Shown here in pieces: positions 44,901-53,773 of a stretch of DNA of 64,000 nucleotides; the first letter of the stretch is position 1, and every line of letters starts with the position of its first letter. The position numbers and the translations under genes were made by a program. The stretch is from positions 22,951,946-23,015,945 of the forward strand of contig NC_079148.1 in the NCBI RefSeq assembly GCF_945859685.1, written 5' to 3'. The stretch comes from Eupeodes corollae (taxonomy: Eukaryota > Arthropoda > Insecta > Diptera > Syrphidae). Under the pieces are notes generated by a model. That model ran no database searches. It was given only the letters and a program-made list of their open reading frames with translations, and was not told where the DNA came from.

Positions 44901-45257
44901 ATGCCCCAAGGCATTTAAACTAAAGAGTCAACTTCTCCAACATGAGAAGAACCATTATGAGAGGAAAATCAATTGCCCCTATTGTGATAAAAAATATGTA
45001 CAACCCGCTTATCTGAGAGTACACCTTAGAACGCATACAAATGAGTTGCCATATGAGTGTCATTTATGTGACAAAAAATTTCCCATTAAAGGTCGGTTGA
45101 CTTATCATTTGGCGAAGCACGAGGGTAGTGTGCGTAAGTGCGAATATTGCCCAGAGACGTTCGCTAATGTGGCAAAATTGAGAATTCATAGATTTGAACA
45201 TATTGGATACCCATTAGTTTGTGATATATGCAAAGAAAATCATTATAAAAGAGAAAG
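35902..45257 (+). CDS. ZAD-domain C2H2 zinc-finger protein with many fingers (third of three)
   Basis: Seven exons join in phase: 35902-36207, 39395-39653, 39717-39986, 40071-40247, 43811-44086, 44431-44661 and 44729-45257, giving 682 codons plus two bases. Exon 1 is a ZAD (CRVC near residue 8, ICVSC near residue 53). Exon 2 is an acidic linker. Exons 3-7 encode about 14 C2H2 fingers, the first degenerate, plus the CDIC start of one more. Exon 7 ends in phase 2 at a GTAAGA donor, so a last exon must follow; only a weak candidate is seen (47750-47807). Exon 7 has the same length (529 nt), phases and finger order as exon 5 of the gene at 9994, showing recent common descent. Introns 1 and 4 are swollen by transposons. 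Probable nuclear DNA-binding protein. Confidence 0.85.
36208..36774. other. Intron 1, left part
   Basis: AT-rich intron sequence without recognised features. Confidence 0.4.
36775..37130 (+). pseudogene. LINE family A, 3' fragment (copy 4)
   Basis: Short piece in intron 1 of the third ZAD gene. Broken frames match the C-terminal part of family A, for example EIASCIPSLKQFNRNTR near 36888-36938 (EIASCIPPLKQFNRNTR in the copy at 14245). Several frameshifts; no tail or target duplication recognised. Confidence 0.75.
37131..37465. other. Intron 1, middle part
   Basis: No feature recognised between LINE fragment and Tc1-like element. Confidence 0.35.
37468..38845 (+). mobile_element. Tc1-like transposon with broken transposase
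   Basis: The left end is cagcttatttgaccc; gggtcaaataagctg occurs twice on the right (near 38636-38651 and 38829-38845), so the right end has a directly repeated inverted repeat. A TA precedes the left end; it is not preserved on the right. The plus-strand transposase starts at 37618 with a paired-like helix-turn-helix (MGKRTTVEQRELVLHHHNNG). After a shift near 37910 come FADESKFNIFGSDG (first D), YQDNDH (second D) and SPDLNVIEKLW (E). Stops and frameshifts make it defective. Sits in intron 1 of the ZAD gene, same orientation. Confidence 0.83.
38850..39394. other. Intron 1, right part
   Basis: No feature recognised; ends in the polypyrimidine tract and ccag acceptor of exon 2. Confidence 0.4.
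40687..40722 (-). ncRNA. Hammerhead-ribozyme-like motif of the Penelope-like element
   Basis: On the minus strand the sequence reads CTGAACAA, then a hairpin GGCAG-loop-CTGCC, then GAAAC. This is the hammerhead core layout (CUGANGA, stem II, GAAA). The third core position of the first box differs: CUGANCA instead of CUGANGA, which changes G8. Penelope-like elements are known to carry hammerhead motifs in their terminal repeats, so the placement is expected. The G8 change predicts poor or no self-cleavage. Confidence 0.6.
40940..41808. mobile_element. hAT-like MITE with TTCGG-rich subterminal repeats and 8-bp TSD
   Basis: The ends are TAGTGTCCGACCGAAG and its complement. A perfect 8-bp duplication GCAATAAT flanks it (40932-40939 and 41809-41816). 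TAGTG matches the YARNG start known for hAT elements, and 8 bp is the hAT target size. About 110 bp inside each end are packed with ttcggc/gccgaa repeats, typical subterminal transposase-binding arrays. It interrupts the Penelope-like element and itself contains another MITE. Confidence 0.85.
41224..41649. mobile_element. PIF/Harbinger-type MITE nested in the hAT-like MITE
   Basis: TIRs of about 30 bp begin AGCCTAGTACGCTGCTGATG; the right end is the complement. A TAA lies on each side (41221-41223 and 41650-41652). It is 426 bp with no ORF. Like the MITE at 9394 it begins with AGC and uses a TAA target, but its inner sequence is different. Confidence 0.82.
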
Positions 45258-45380
45258 GTAAGAGCTATATATTTATACATGTACACATAGTCCAAAAAGT
45301 CTCCGTACAGCAGTTTTTTTTTGTTGATTCTGAGATAAAATATTTTTTACAAATTATTATCATTGTATATATATTTACTA

Positions 45381-47601
45381 TTTTTTTTTATATTATACGC
45401 GCACTCAAGGGGATATGAATACCCTTATCATGATAAATCACAGTGCGAGCAATTAAGAAGGGAGGATAGGATTAGAAAGGAGATACCGATGCACATTGGT
45501 TTTGAATGTCTGCATATTGTAATGAGTGGGAAACATTGAGTCTGGTAAAGCATTCCACATTCGTGTGGTGCGACTGAAGAAAGAATCTCTGTATTTTACA
45601 GTACGTCCGAAATTAGGCTCAAGGGTAAACTGATGAGCATTCCTAGAGGAACGGGTATTACGGTTGAATTGTTTGAGGGGAGGAATGCAACTGGCTATTT
45701 CATTAGAGCATTGTGTATGAAAGTAGCGATAAAATAATAACAGTCATGAAACCTTACGACGTGCTCGAGAGATACAAAAGTTTCAGTTAGACAACGGTCA
45801 CCTATCATCTTTAGAGCTCTCTTTTGAATTCTGTCTAGGAGACTCAAGTAGGTTATAGGAGCACCTGCCCAGATATGGGAATTGTATTCGAGTTTCAGAC
45901 GAATATAGGCTTTATAGATTATAGCCAGATCAGTAGGAGTAAAAAACTTCTTGCACCTTCGGAGAAAACCTAAACACTTAGCAGCATTTTTGGCGATGTC
46001 AAATATGTGATCACTCCACAACAAGTGGTTTGTAATGCACATACCTAAGACTGAAAGCTGTTCAGTCTCCTCGATGCAAGTACCACTCATGGATAGTGGC
46101 ATGGGGGAAAGGTTACGGTTTTGTGACAGTAGACAGCATTGAGTTTTCGAAGCATTAAATTCTACACGGTTTTTGATTCCTCATTGGACAATGCTGTCAA
46201 GATCAGAATTTAATGAGCTCATCATACGCTGCCGTTGGTAGTCCACATCCGAAGAACAAGGATGAGATTCTAGAAACGAATATGAAAAGCTGAGGGTACT
46301 GTCACCAGCGAAACAATTAAGTGGGTTAGAAGTTTCAGACAAAAGATCATTTATAAAAATAAGGAAAAGTGTCGGAGACAAAACGGAGCCCTGCGACACA
46401 CCAGCGTTTATTTTGTGGATATCAGATTTGAACCCCTCCAAGACTACTTGAATTGAACGGTCCGAAAGGTAATTTCTAACCCAACGAAGAAGGGATTCAT
46501 CAATACCAAATGCACGCATTTTAGATAAGAGAGCTTCGTGCCAAACTCTATCAAATGCCTTTGAAATATCAAGTGCAATAATCTTACTTTCTCCAAAACG
46601 ATGTAAAGATTTGTTCCACTGTTCGGTGAGATGAACCATGAGATCACCAGTGGATCTATTGCAACGAAAGCCATACTGCCGGTCATTAAATAACTTCTGT
46701 TCTTCAAGATATTTCTTAAGCTGAAAATTTATGAGTGTTTCCATGACCTTGGAAAGAAGGGACGTAAGTGCAATTGGACGATAGTTAGATGGTGAGGATG
46801 ATTCGCCTTTTTTAGGAACAGGCTGGACAAATGCAGTTTTCCATCCACTCGGAAAGAGACCTGTAGCGTAGAACAGATGGAAAAGCTTACGCAGTGGTTT
46901 TGCCAGCGTTGAAGAACACCTCTTCAGAACAATAGCGGGGATACTATCCGGGCCAGCGGATTTGTGAATGTCAAGATTTTTAAGTACTCTAGTAACTGAA
47001 CGAGTGCGAAAGAAGATCCGTCCCATAGAATCGTTTACGCTTGCAAGTACAGGCGGAGTCATGTCACTCATTGGCAGCATCGAATTAACAGCAAACTGTG
47101 CTGCAAGCAAATTGGCTTTAACAATCGCGCTTACGTAGGGAGTGTCATTATAAACGAGCGTAGGAACTGACGATGACGTAGTGTTGCGCACATAATTTCT
47201 GGTCATGCAAAAATTTAATGCGTCGTATATGTCCGTTACAGGTCTTTCTAGCTTGTTTGAACTTATTCCGGTTTTCCTCAGTTGGGTTGGTTCCGGAAAT
47301 TTACATTTTTGATCCTAATAACCTCTTTACAGTTTGAATCAAACCATGAGTTTTCTTTGGGTTTAATAGAATTAAGTTTGTAATCATATCTGCACTGGGA
47401 TCCACGTCACTATCGAGGAAGCATAGTGACCAGTTAAAGTTCCTGAAGAATTCGTTGAGACCGTCCCAGTTGGCATTCTCATATCGCCAAACGGTTCTCG
47501 TAGGGGTTTTAACTTTAAGTGGCGTTTTTTGGCATGAGAAATTTGCAGATATGACACAATGGTCTGATGTACCTAGAGGCGATAATACACTATATATACA
47601 G
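45381..47601 (-). pseudogene. LINE family A, copy 3 (longest RT, catalytic box mutated)
   Basis: Minus-strand copy from the end of the endonuclease (LGTSDHCVIS near 47580) through the linker and reverse transcriptase (SAGPDSIPAIVLK near 46960, DISKAFDRVWH near 46560, SQGSVLSPTLF near 46390) to the C-terminal domain (45695-46102). The catalytic box is FAGD instead of FADD (near 46310), the PQG motif is SQG, and a TGG-to-TGA change stops the frame at 46181. The 3' end has a 9-base A tail (45381-45389 on this strand). An 11-bp near-duplication TATATTTAYTA flanks it (45370-45380 and 47602-47612). It lies just past exon 7 of the third ZAD gene. Confidence 0.85.
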
Positions 47602-47616
47602 TATATTTATTAGGAT

Positions 47617-48478
47617 CAGAATCTCTCTTTTCGTACAACGAATGCTTAACAAATAGACTTGATGGTAGCTTTCACGGAAAGTAATCCAAATGTTGCTTAA
47701 AATTATATATGTAGAATTAAAACTTGGAAGGTGTGTGAAAATATTTTAGGAATTTACTTAAATACATGATGAACAAAAGGATTTTCTTTTACTTACGTAG
47801 AACTTGAAAAGCTCAGGATTAATCTCTTAAGAGTGCCCTTGTTACACGCATTTCTCCTTCGGATTCAGATTCATCTTTGCTTTAAGAAAGTAATCGCCAT
47901 GAAAAAACATTTAAGCGAACCAAATGCAAATCAAATTTAAACTTAAAACTTTTCCAACATACACATTTTGACATTTGTAAATAGGAGTGAAGTTAGTTGC
48001 GTTTAAAAAAATACCATTTTTCATTTTTGGCTGGCAACATTTTCTTGATTCCATCTTCGTTTCTCATAATCGCTCTACGCCATGAGTTTCGTTTTTTCTG
48101 CCGTTCGCTTCGTATTTCATAATAAGGGCCCTATGCGTTTATCACTTGCGATGTTCATAAATAAGGGCTAAGGGCAAACACTTCACGTTTGTGGTGTCAA
48201 TTTAGAGGAATCATGTTTTTTTATGTTGCCTATTTCAGAGTCGGTACACCCAACTGTTTATTTATTCATGCTCAAAATGGAAAAACTAAAAATATTGTTT
48301 ATCTAACTGTTTTAGACTATCCCAAATAGACCCACCATAGTAAGAGTTACTAATTCTTTTTTATTTTTTACTCTTTGCTGATAAATATAATATAAACAAT
48401 ATATCATTTGGGTCATTTGGACTTTTAAATAGCTAGCAATTTAAAATATTTTTTATTTGAATAAATGAACTTAATAAT
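47617..48478. other. Spacer before the piggyBac-like fragment; possible last ZAD exon
   Basis: AT-rich. A weak candidate for the final exon of the third ZAD gene is 47750-47807: a ttttag acceptor and a phase-2-compatible frame of 19 codons ending in TGA. It lacks the His residues expected, so it is doubtful. Confidence 0.3.
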
Positions 48479-48573
48479 CATTTGAGGCAGTATTTGCCAA
48501 TCAAACCGTATCCATGGGGTGTTAAATTCTTTGTCTTATGCGACAGCAACGGCTACTCGTACAGATTCGAAAT
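48479..48573 (+). pseudogene. piggyBac-like transposase, left fragment
   Basis: 31 codons plus two bases encode a KPYPWGVKFFVLCD type segment, the conserved piece of piggyBac transposases that precedes the second catalytic Asp region. The frame continues exactly at 60610 after removal of the gypsy element and one AAAT duplication. No transposase sequence is found left of 48479, so the gene was already 5'-truncated or that part is unrecognisable. Confidence 0.75.
48570..48573. repeat. Target-site duplication AAAT (left)
   Basis: Matches AAAT at 60606-60609 on the far side of the gypsy element; 4 bp is the usual Ty3/gypsy size. Confidence 0.85.
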
Positions 48574-50914
48574 TGTTGTGGCTGCAAGGGAAAAAATGAA
48601 AAATTAGCATATTTTTCATGCTGTTTTATTTGGGAAATAAAAATTTAAAAAATACACAAATACTGGTGTCGTTCTCCACTTCCATTCTTCGGATGATTCT
48701 GTTTACAAAACAGAAGTGTTCTGCTCTTCTTGGTCAGTCAGTCCAACGGAATGGTTTCAGAAGACTTCTGGGCTCTTCCGAAGGTTTTCTGGACGACCAA
48801 GGGAAAGCCACCTGCAAAATAAAAGAATTTTTATGTGGCAAAACCATTAAGTAAAAATACAAAATACTTAGCTTCGGCGTGGGAGGTTCCTTCTTTCCGT
48901 GCTGGAGTTCGCCGTCTGGGTGGTTTGTGTTTTTTGCATCCTTCTTCCTGGTTTCTATGTTTTTATGTTGTTTTTTTTATGTTTTTATGTTTTTTGTCCG
49001 ATATTTACTCGGGAATGAACATTAATATAACGCGCGAATATGATAAACGTGTTGCAATTTGTAAATAAATAATTTATAATTTTGGTTCTGTCAAAGTTAA
49101 ATGTACAAGTTGACAGATGACAGCTCACTTCGTATCCACTGTAGCAAGGGATATTTTTGCTTATCCAAGACACGACCCAGGATAGAAGAAGGGGGGTTGT
49201 TATTTACTGGCCAGATTTGAATATTTACGAGAAAGACCGTTGCGCTTCTCAGCCGATAGTGCGGGCCAATAGTAATAAAGAATCGTTACATAATAATGAT
49301 GAGGTGATGGGCTAGGTGGAAAGGTTAATAGATCGCACGGTAGATCGACAGTTTTTACCATCTTCATCGGTGCGATCAGTAATAGGCCAAAGCAAGCGAA
49401 TCACTAGTCAAGTAAAAGGTAGTGAGGGCGGTCATTGTGCTGCATTAGCAACGAATAGTTTGTGCCGGTTCAACAATAAAAAAATCGAAATTGTGTTCGT
49501 TGTTACAAAAACCGAAGAATAGCATATTTGTTTTATTTGTTCAACTAAAAGCGCGTAAAGGTGAGTGCGTAAAGAATGCAAAATTAGTGCGAGTTAGTGA
49601 TTTTTTTGTTTTTGATTAAATTAGGGTGAATTTTTGGGTGGACGCAATCAACGTAGAACCGAAAGACGAAACTCGGTCGGCCGCATAAATTGGTGCCTAA
49701 CTGTTGGAGGGGGGGCACAAAAAACCCCGAAGTTAAATCTGACCCGTGAAGCACCCGGGTCCACAAGTAACCCTATCTTATTAAAAAAAAGAAATCATAT
49801 TGGTAGTATAGTGACTAATTGGGCAGCTCAAATAAGCCTTTTCGAACACTCTGAGCGCCCCGAAAATTCACCCGCGCTGCGGATTTTTGCCTCCGCCGAA
49901 AAAGAATTTAGTATACGCATGCAGAAAAAAGATCCATTATTGTACAAAAAAACAGAAGTCCGTAGTAAAGCCCCGGTGTTGTACATATCACCGGCAGGCC
50001 AGACGCGCCTGAGCACGCATAGAAGAACGACATTTTTGCTTGGACATCTCCATTACTTACTATTTCTTTATAATTATAATTAATTCATTTATTTATTCAA
50101 AATTTTACTTATTTATTACATTCTTTTTATATTCTTCAATTATTTGCTTAAAATTTAATCCTTATTCTTTTTTTTGTTGTTATAATTTTTTTTTGTTTGA
50201 TAGTTATTCTCACTGTGGTTTTAGTATCTTAAACTCAGTTCAGAATCATTTTTTTTGTTGTTTCAATTTAATTCTTATTCCGACTTGCCATAGGGAGTGT
50301 TTGCTAACGTGGGGCAGGTTTCAACGGTATAGGCGAAGAATTCCAAAGCAGCGCGACGGCGACGACGTCGACGACAGCGCGCGCTTAACGCAATATTTTG
50401 CTCATCCCCTCGTATACACCCGCATAAGAGCTCTGTGTAGGTAGGAACGGCGGATCGTAAGTCAAGCCTTTATTGGGCAATATTAAGACCCCCACTTTAT
50501 CGAACCGACTCTTAGGTAGAGGTTGAGATATACATATATTTCATTTTTAAATTAGAGTAAATTTATTAACATTAAAATTATATCTAGTTAAGTTTGTTTT
50601 CTTTGTTAGTACGATTTTGTTAGAGTCAACTATTTTGTTTTCTTGGATGTTTTTTTTTTCTGAAGCAATAAATCGAATGTTAATCACAAATTGATAGAAT
50701 GTCTATTCAGCTTCGATTCTGTTCCTTTTTTTTTGTTCATGTCTGAGATGTTTGTTATCATGAAGTGGTGAGTCAATTGGAAGGAGGTGCGGTAAGGTAA
50801 GCGGGTTTTCGAAAAGGGGTAGGATGTGAGTCCACCACTGACTTGTCTCCAGATTTGGGGAACCCGAGATTCCGGCCGAATGGATTCCAGACTGGGAGGG
50901 AACAGGCCAAACCG

Positions 50915-50922
50915 TGACGTCA
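50915..50922. promoter_or_regulatory. CRE palindrome TGACGTCA in 5' LTR
   Basis: Perfect CREB/ATF-type site about 70 bp upstream of TATAAAGG. Also present in the 3' LTR (60317-60324) and in the diverged solo LTR (13816-13823). Confidence 0.5.
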
Positions 50923-50988
50923 TCAACGGCGTCTGAGGAAAGCGAACCAGTGGTGGTGGTGTATCACTATTTTTGAAATCTAGTATAC

Positions 50989-50996
50989 TATAAAGG
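50989..50996 (+). promoter_or_regulatory. TATA box TATAAAGG in 5' LTR
   Basis: Lies about 215 bp before the LTR end. If it drives the element, transcription would start near 51020 and U3 would fill most of the LTR. The only AATAAA lies upstream of this point, which conflicts with a simple R region, so the start site is unsettled. Confidence 0.4.
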
Positions 50997-51205
50997 CATG
51001 ATCTATGTTTTTGAAAAGAGGTGAGGTCCAGCTACGGTGGCAAGACCCCCCCATCCGACGAGTATAGCTGAGCAACGCAAGCATGCCGCAGCTACCGAAG
51101 CGGACATTCCTTCCCTTCCCCGATTCCGCTCAAGTCCTTCTCCTGGAGATTCCTTCCTCGCCCGTCCCTCTCCTACCCATACCCTTCCTGTTGCCTCGTT
51201 TCAAA

Positions 51206-51217
51206 TGGCGCCCAACG
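51206..51217 (+). other. Primer-binding site (tRNA-Lys type)
   Basis: TGGCGCCCAACG begins two bases after the 5' LTR. It is complementary to the 3' end of tRNA-Lys(CTT), the primer type known for several gypsy elements; the match weakens after 12-13 bases. Confidence 0.75.
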
Positions 51218-52036
51218 TTTTGCCCAAGTCATTCCCTTTTGTTCTGACAGTTGACTTCAAAGCAGCTCGTATGTCTTAACCGGTATGGCTCATAAGCATG
51301 ACCGGTTAACTGCGACGGTCTGGTTTGACGGCGACAGTCAGAACATATCAGTGTAGTCCTTGATTGCTTCCGCGGAAGAGTCGAAAGTCTTGGATGACTT
51401 CTATTTTAGAGATCATAATCATTAGGTGGAAACGCGCCAAGATTCTTGTACTGTGAAGCGAAAGTAATGTGCATGTGCCCTGTTTCGATAGAGGTCGTTG
51501 TCAGCTTGGAGACAAATCGTAAGTCTTGATGCGGATAGCTCTTAAGCAAGCCACTTCAATTGCGACGATGCGTTTCCTTGCAGGCAGCGATACCTATCGA
51601 AAATCGTGTTGATGTGTTGTCCAAATTGTTTCTTTGGTAGTTCGCTTTTCTCGGATAAGAATTTACGAATTATAAATCTAGAAAATTAAGCAAGTCAGCA
51701 AGGTGGAACAACATAATGGAAAAAGACAGCAGCCTTTTCGAAAGCCAGCTGCCTAAAACACCTCCGTATGTTATATAGAAAAAACAATCAAAAAGGTATT
51801 ACAGAGATTCACCCCATTAATGAGGATTAGGAATTAGAAGAGTTAAGTATCAACAGAATTTGATAAAGGTGTTGGTACATTTTGTTAGGAATAAGTCGTT
51901 AAGATAGAAGATAGTTTTGTTTGTTAATTATATACATTGTTTTGATAATTTTCAATTAATACCAAGTAATTAAGACCTTATTACCTAGTGCGTCACCTCA
52001 TCAGTATCTAGGATATCAGTCTAACAAAGATAAAAA
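51218..52036 (+). other. gypsy leader between primer site and gag
   Basis: About 820 bp without a long frame. Two related segments (caaagcagctcgtatgtctta.c near 51258 and cttgatgcggatagctctt near 51525) hint at an internal repeat. Confidence 0.45.
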
Positions 52037-53773
52037 GTGAAGGTGGACGAGCTCGTATCAGTTGGCGAAGAGGAAGAGAAGACGGGGAGGGCAAGAAAAG
52101 ACAGGTTGGGAAATAGACCAGTCACTAGATCCCTATTAAAACAAGGTGCGAATAGCAGGAGAGAGATGCCCGTCTCACACTCCCCGACAAAAGAGGACGA
52201 AAAGGGTGCTCAAAGCTCGAAACAATCGAGGTCTGAACAACCGGAACGACCCCCGAGCGCAGAAGAATGTCTGGGTCAAAGTCATTCGGGTAGTGGTATT
52301 TCCTCTGGGAGTCAGATAACTTCGATTCAAACCCCTTCTTTCAGCAATATTAGCCCTCTGGGAAACCAGAATTCTGCAAATAATCATCCTCTGAAGCAAA
52401 TTCTAGAAATAATAGGAGTCCAAACTACCCGGGCTACCGAACAGAATTTAGATAACATGGACAAACAATCCGGCTGGGCTGAGAGACCAGAGGAAGGGGC
52501 TGGAATCTCGCATGAAATTAGGGCGGCAATAAATTTAGCTGTCGCGGAGTCGGTGAAAACCGAGCTTCAAAAGGGACTGGCCGAGTTCTTCAGGGAACAC
52601 AATATCCCTTCACGGGTAACTCAAGGTGAGGAAAATAGGGCTCCTGAAGTCCACCCCGCACCAGCGACTAATCCACCAAACAATAGTCGATTATTCAACC
52701 AGCCGCCACCACCGATACGTGACCGGCCACCCCAGCTGGATCATCATGCAAGACCCTTTGTCCCAGTAGGTAACCCAGGTTTAGGTTTAGGGATGGGAGG
52801 AAGTCAACCAGGGACTTCATTTTGGGGTGGACCGATACCTAATCCAGGAGGCCCCCCACCGACTTGGTTTTCTCCCGTTAGTTTTTCAAATGGCGTGAAT
52901 CGTCCAGCTATCCGAGTGGATAAATGGGGCATAGTGTTCGATGGGAAGTCGGAATCCCTCACGGTAGAAGATTTCATCGGACGGGTGGAAATGTTACAGG
53001 CAAGCCATAACTGCTCCTGGACTGAGGTATTAAGAGACTTTCATCTCTTCCTCGCCCATGATGCCAAACAGTGGTATTGGCAGTACCAGATGGAGAATTC
53101 CACTCGTCGTCCCGATTGGCCAATGCTGCGAGAAGCCTTGAAGCGTCAATTTAGAAACCCTAAAACGGATTGGGACATCATGCGCGAGATAGGGGCCAGG
53201 CAGCAAGGATTGAGAGAGTCCAGCGACGATTTTTTCGCGGCAATTAGCAAATTGCGTTACCAACTTAGAACACCTGTGAATGAGACGGATCTGGTGAGAG
53301 TGGTCAAAGGCAATCTGAATGAAAGGGTAAGAAACTTAGTCTATCCTCAAGCCATCTATTCGATGGATCACTTGAGAATAGCCTGCAAAGAGGTAGAATA
53401 TGTGTTTTATAAGGAGGATAGGGAAAATAAAAGATTTCCGAAGCCACCGGTTCGATTTGCCAATGAACTCGATGCGGATGTGACGCATGGAGAATATATA
53501 GAGGCATTCCAGCAACAGAGTCTTCGTCCAAAACAAAATCGAGGGTACGGAGATGCGAAGTCGTGGGTGTGCTGGAACTGCAAGGTGCGGGGTCACTCGT
53601 TCGTAGACTGCCCATCCTCAGTCAGGAACATTTTTTGTTATAGGTGCGGTCAGGAAGGAGTGATTACTCCAAAATGTCCGGTATGCAACCCGGAAAACTC
53701 GATTCGGAACGCGAGGAACCAGGGGGATACGCGTTCGGCCGAGACTCCCCCACCGACTGTCAATCCCCAATAA
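52037..53773 (+). CDS. gag: gag polyprotein of the gypsy element
   Basis: The open frame runs from 52037; the first in-frame ATG is at 52166, giving about 535 residues. A long Pro/Gly/Ser-rich N-terminal part is followed by a capsid-like helical region (about residues 300-470 from the frame start). A CCHC zinc knuckle C-x2-C-x4-H-x4-C (CWNCKVRGHSFVDC) lies near the end, and a second box has Val where His is expected. Gag packages the element RNA into virus-like particles; the knuckles bind RNA. It ends in TAA at 53771-53773 and overlaps pol by 130 bp, with pol in the -1 frame, which implies frameshifting. Low similarity of gag between families limits finer naming. Confidence 0.85.
   Translation: MKVDELVSVGEEEEKTGRARKDRLGNRPVTRSLLKQGANSRREMPVSHSPTKEDEKGAQSSKQSRSEQPERPPSAEECLGQSHSGSGISSGSQITSIQTPSFSNISPLGNQNSANNHPLKQILEIIGVQTTRATEQNLDNMDKQSGWAERPEEGAGISHEIRAAINLAVAESVKTELQKGLAEFFREHNIPSRVTQGEENRAPEVHPAPATNPPNNSRLFNQPPPPIRDRPPQLDHHARPFVPVGNPGLGLGMGGSQPGTSFWGGPIPNPGGPPPTWFSPVSFSNGVNRPAIRVDKWGIVFDGKSESLTVEDFIGRVEMLQASHNCSWTEVLRDFHLFLAHDAKQWYWQYQMENSTRRPDWPMLREALKRQFRNPKTDWDIMREIGARQQGLRESSDDFFAAISKLRYQLRTPVNETDLVRVVKGNLNERVRNLVYPQAIYSMDHLRIACKEVEYVFYKEDRENKRFPKPPVRFANELDADVTHGEYIEAFQQQSLRPKQNRGYGDAKSWVCWNCKVRGHSFVDCPSSVRNIFCYRCGQEGVITPKCPVCNPENSIRNARNQGDTRSAETPPPTVNPQ

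Larger units (their letters stand above)
48574..51203 (+). repeat. 5' LTR (2,630 bp)
   Basis: Starts TGTTGTGG and ends TTTCA (TG...CA). Offset to the 3' LTR is exactly 9,402 bp throughout. Contains an AATAAA (50668-50673), a CRE palindrome (50915-50922) and a TATAAAGG box (50989-50996). An open frame of 149 codons (49634-50083) is identical in both LTRs but has no family I recognise. Confidence 0.93.

Noticed and set aside
49634..50083. 149-codon frame in the LTR, present identically at 59036-59485
   Set aside because: Identity follows from LTR duplication, not coding constraint. The diverged solo LTR does not keep the frame, and no family is recognised.
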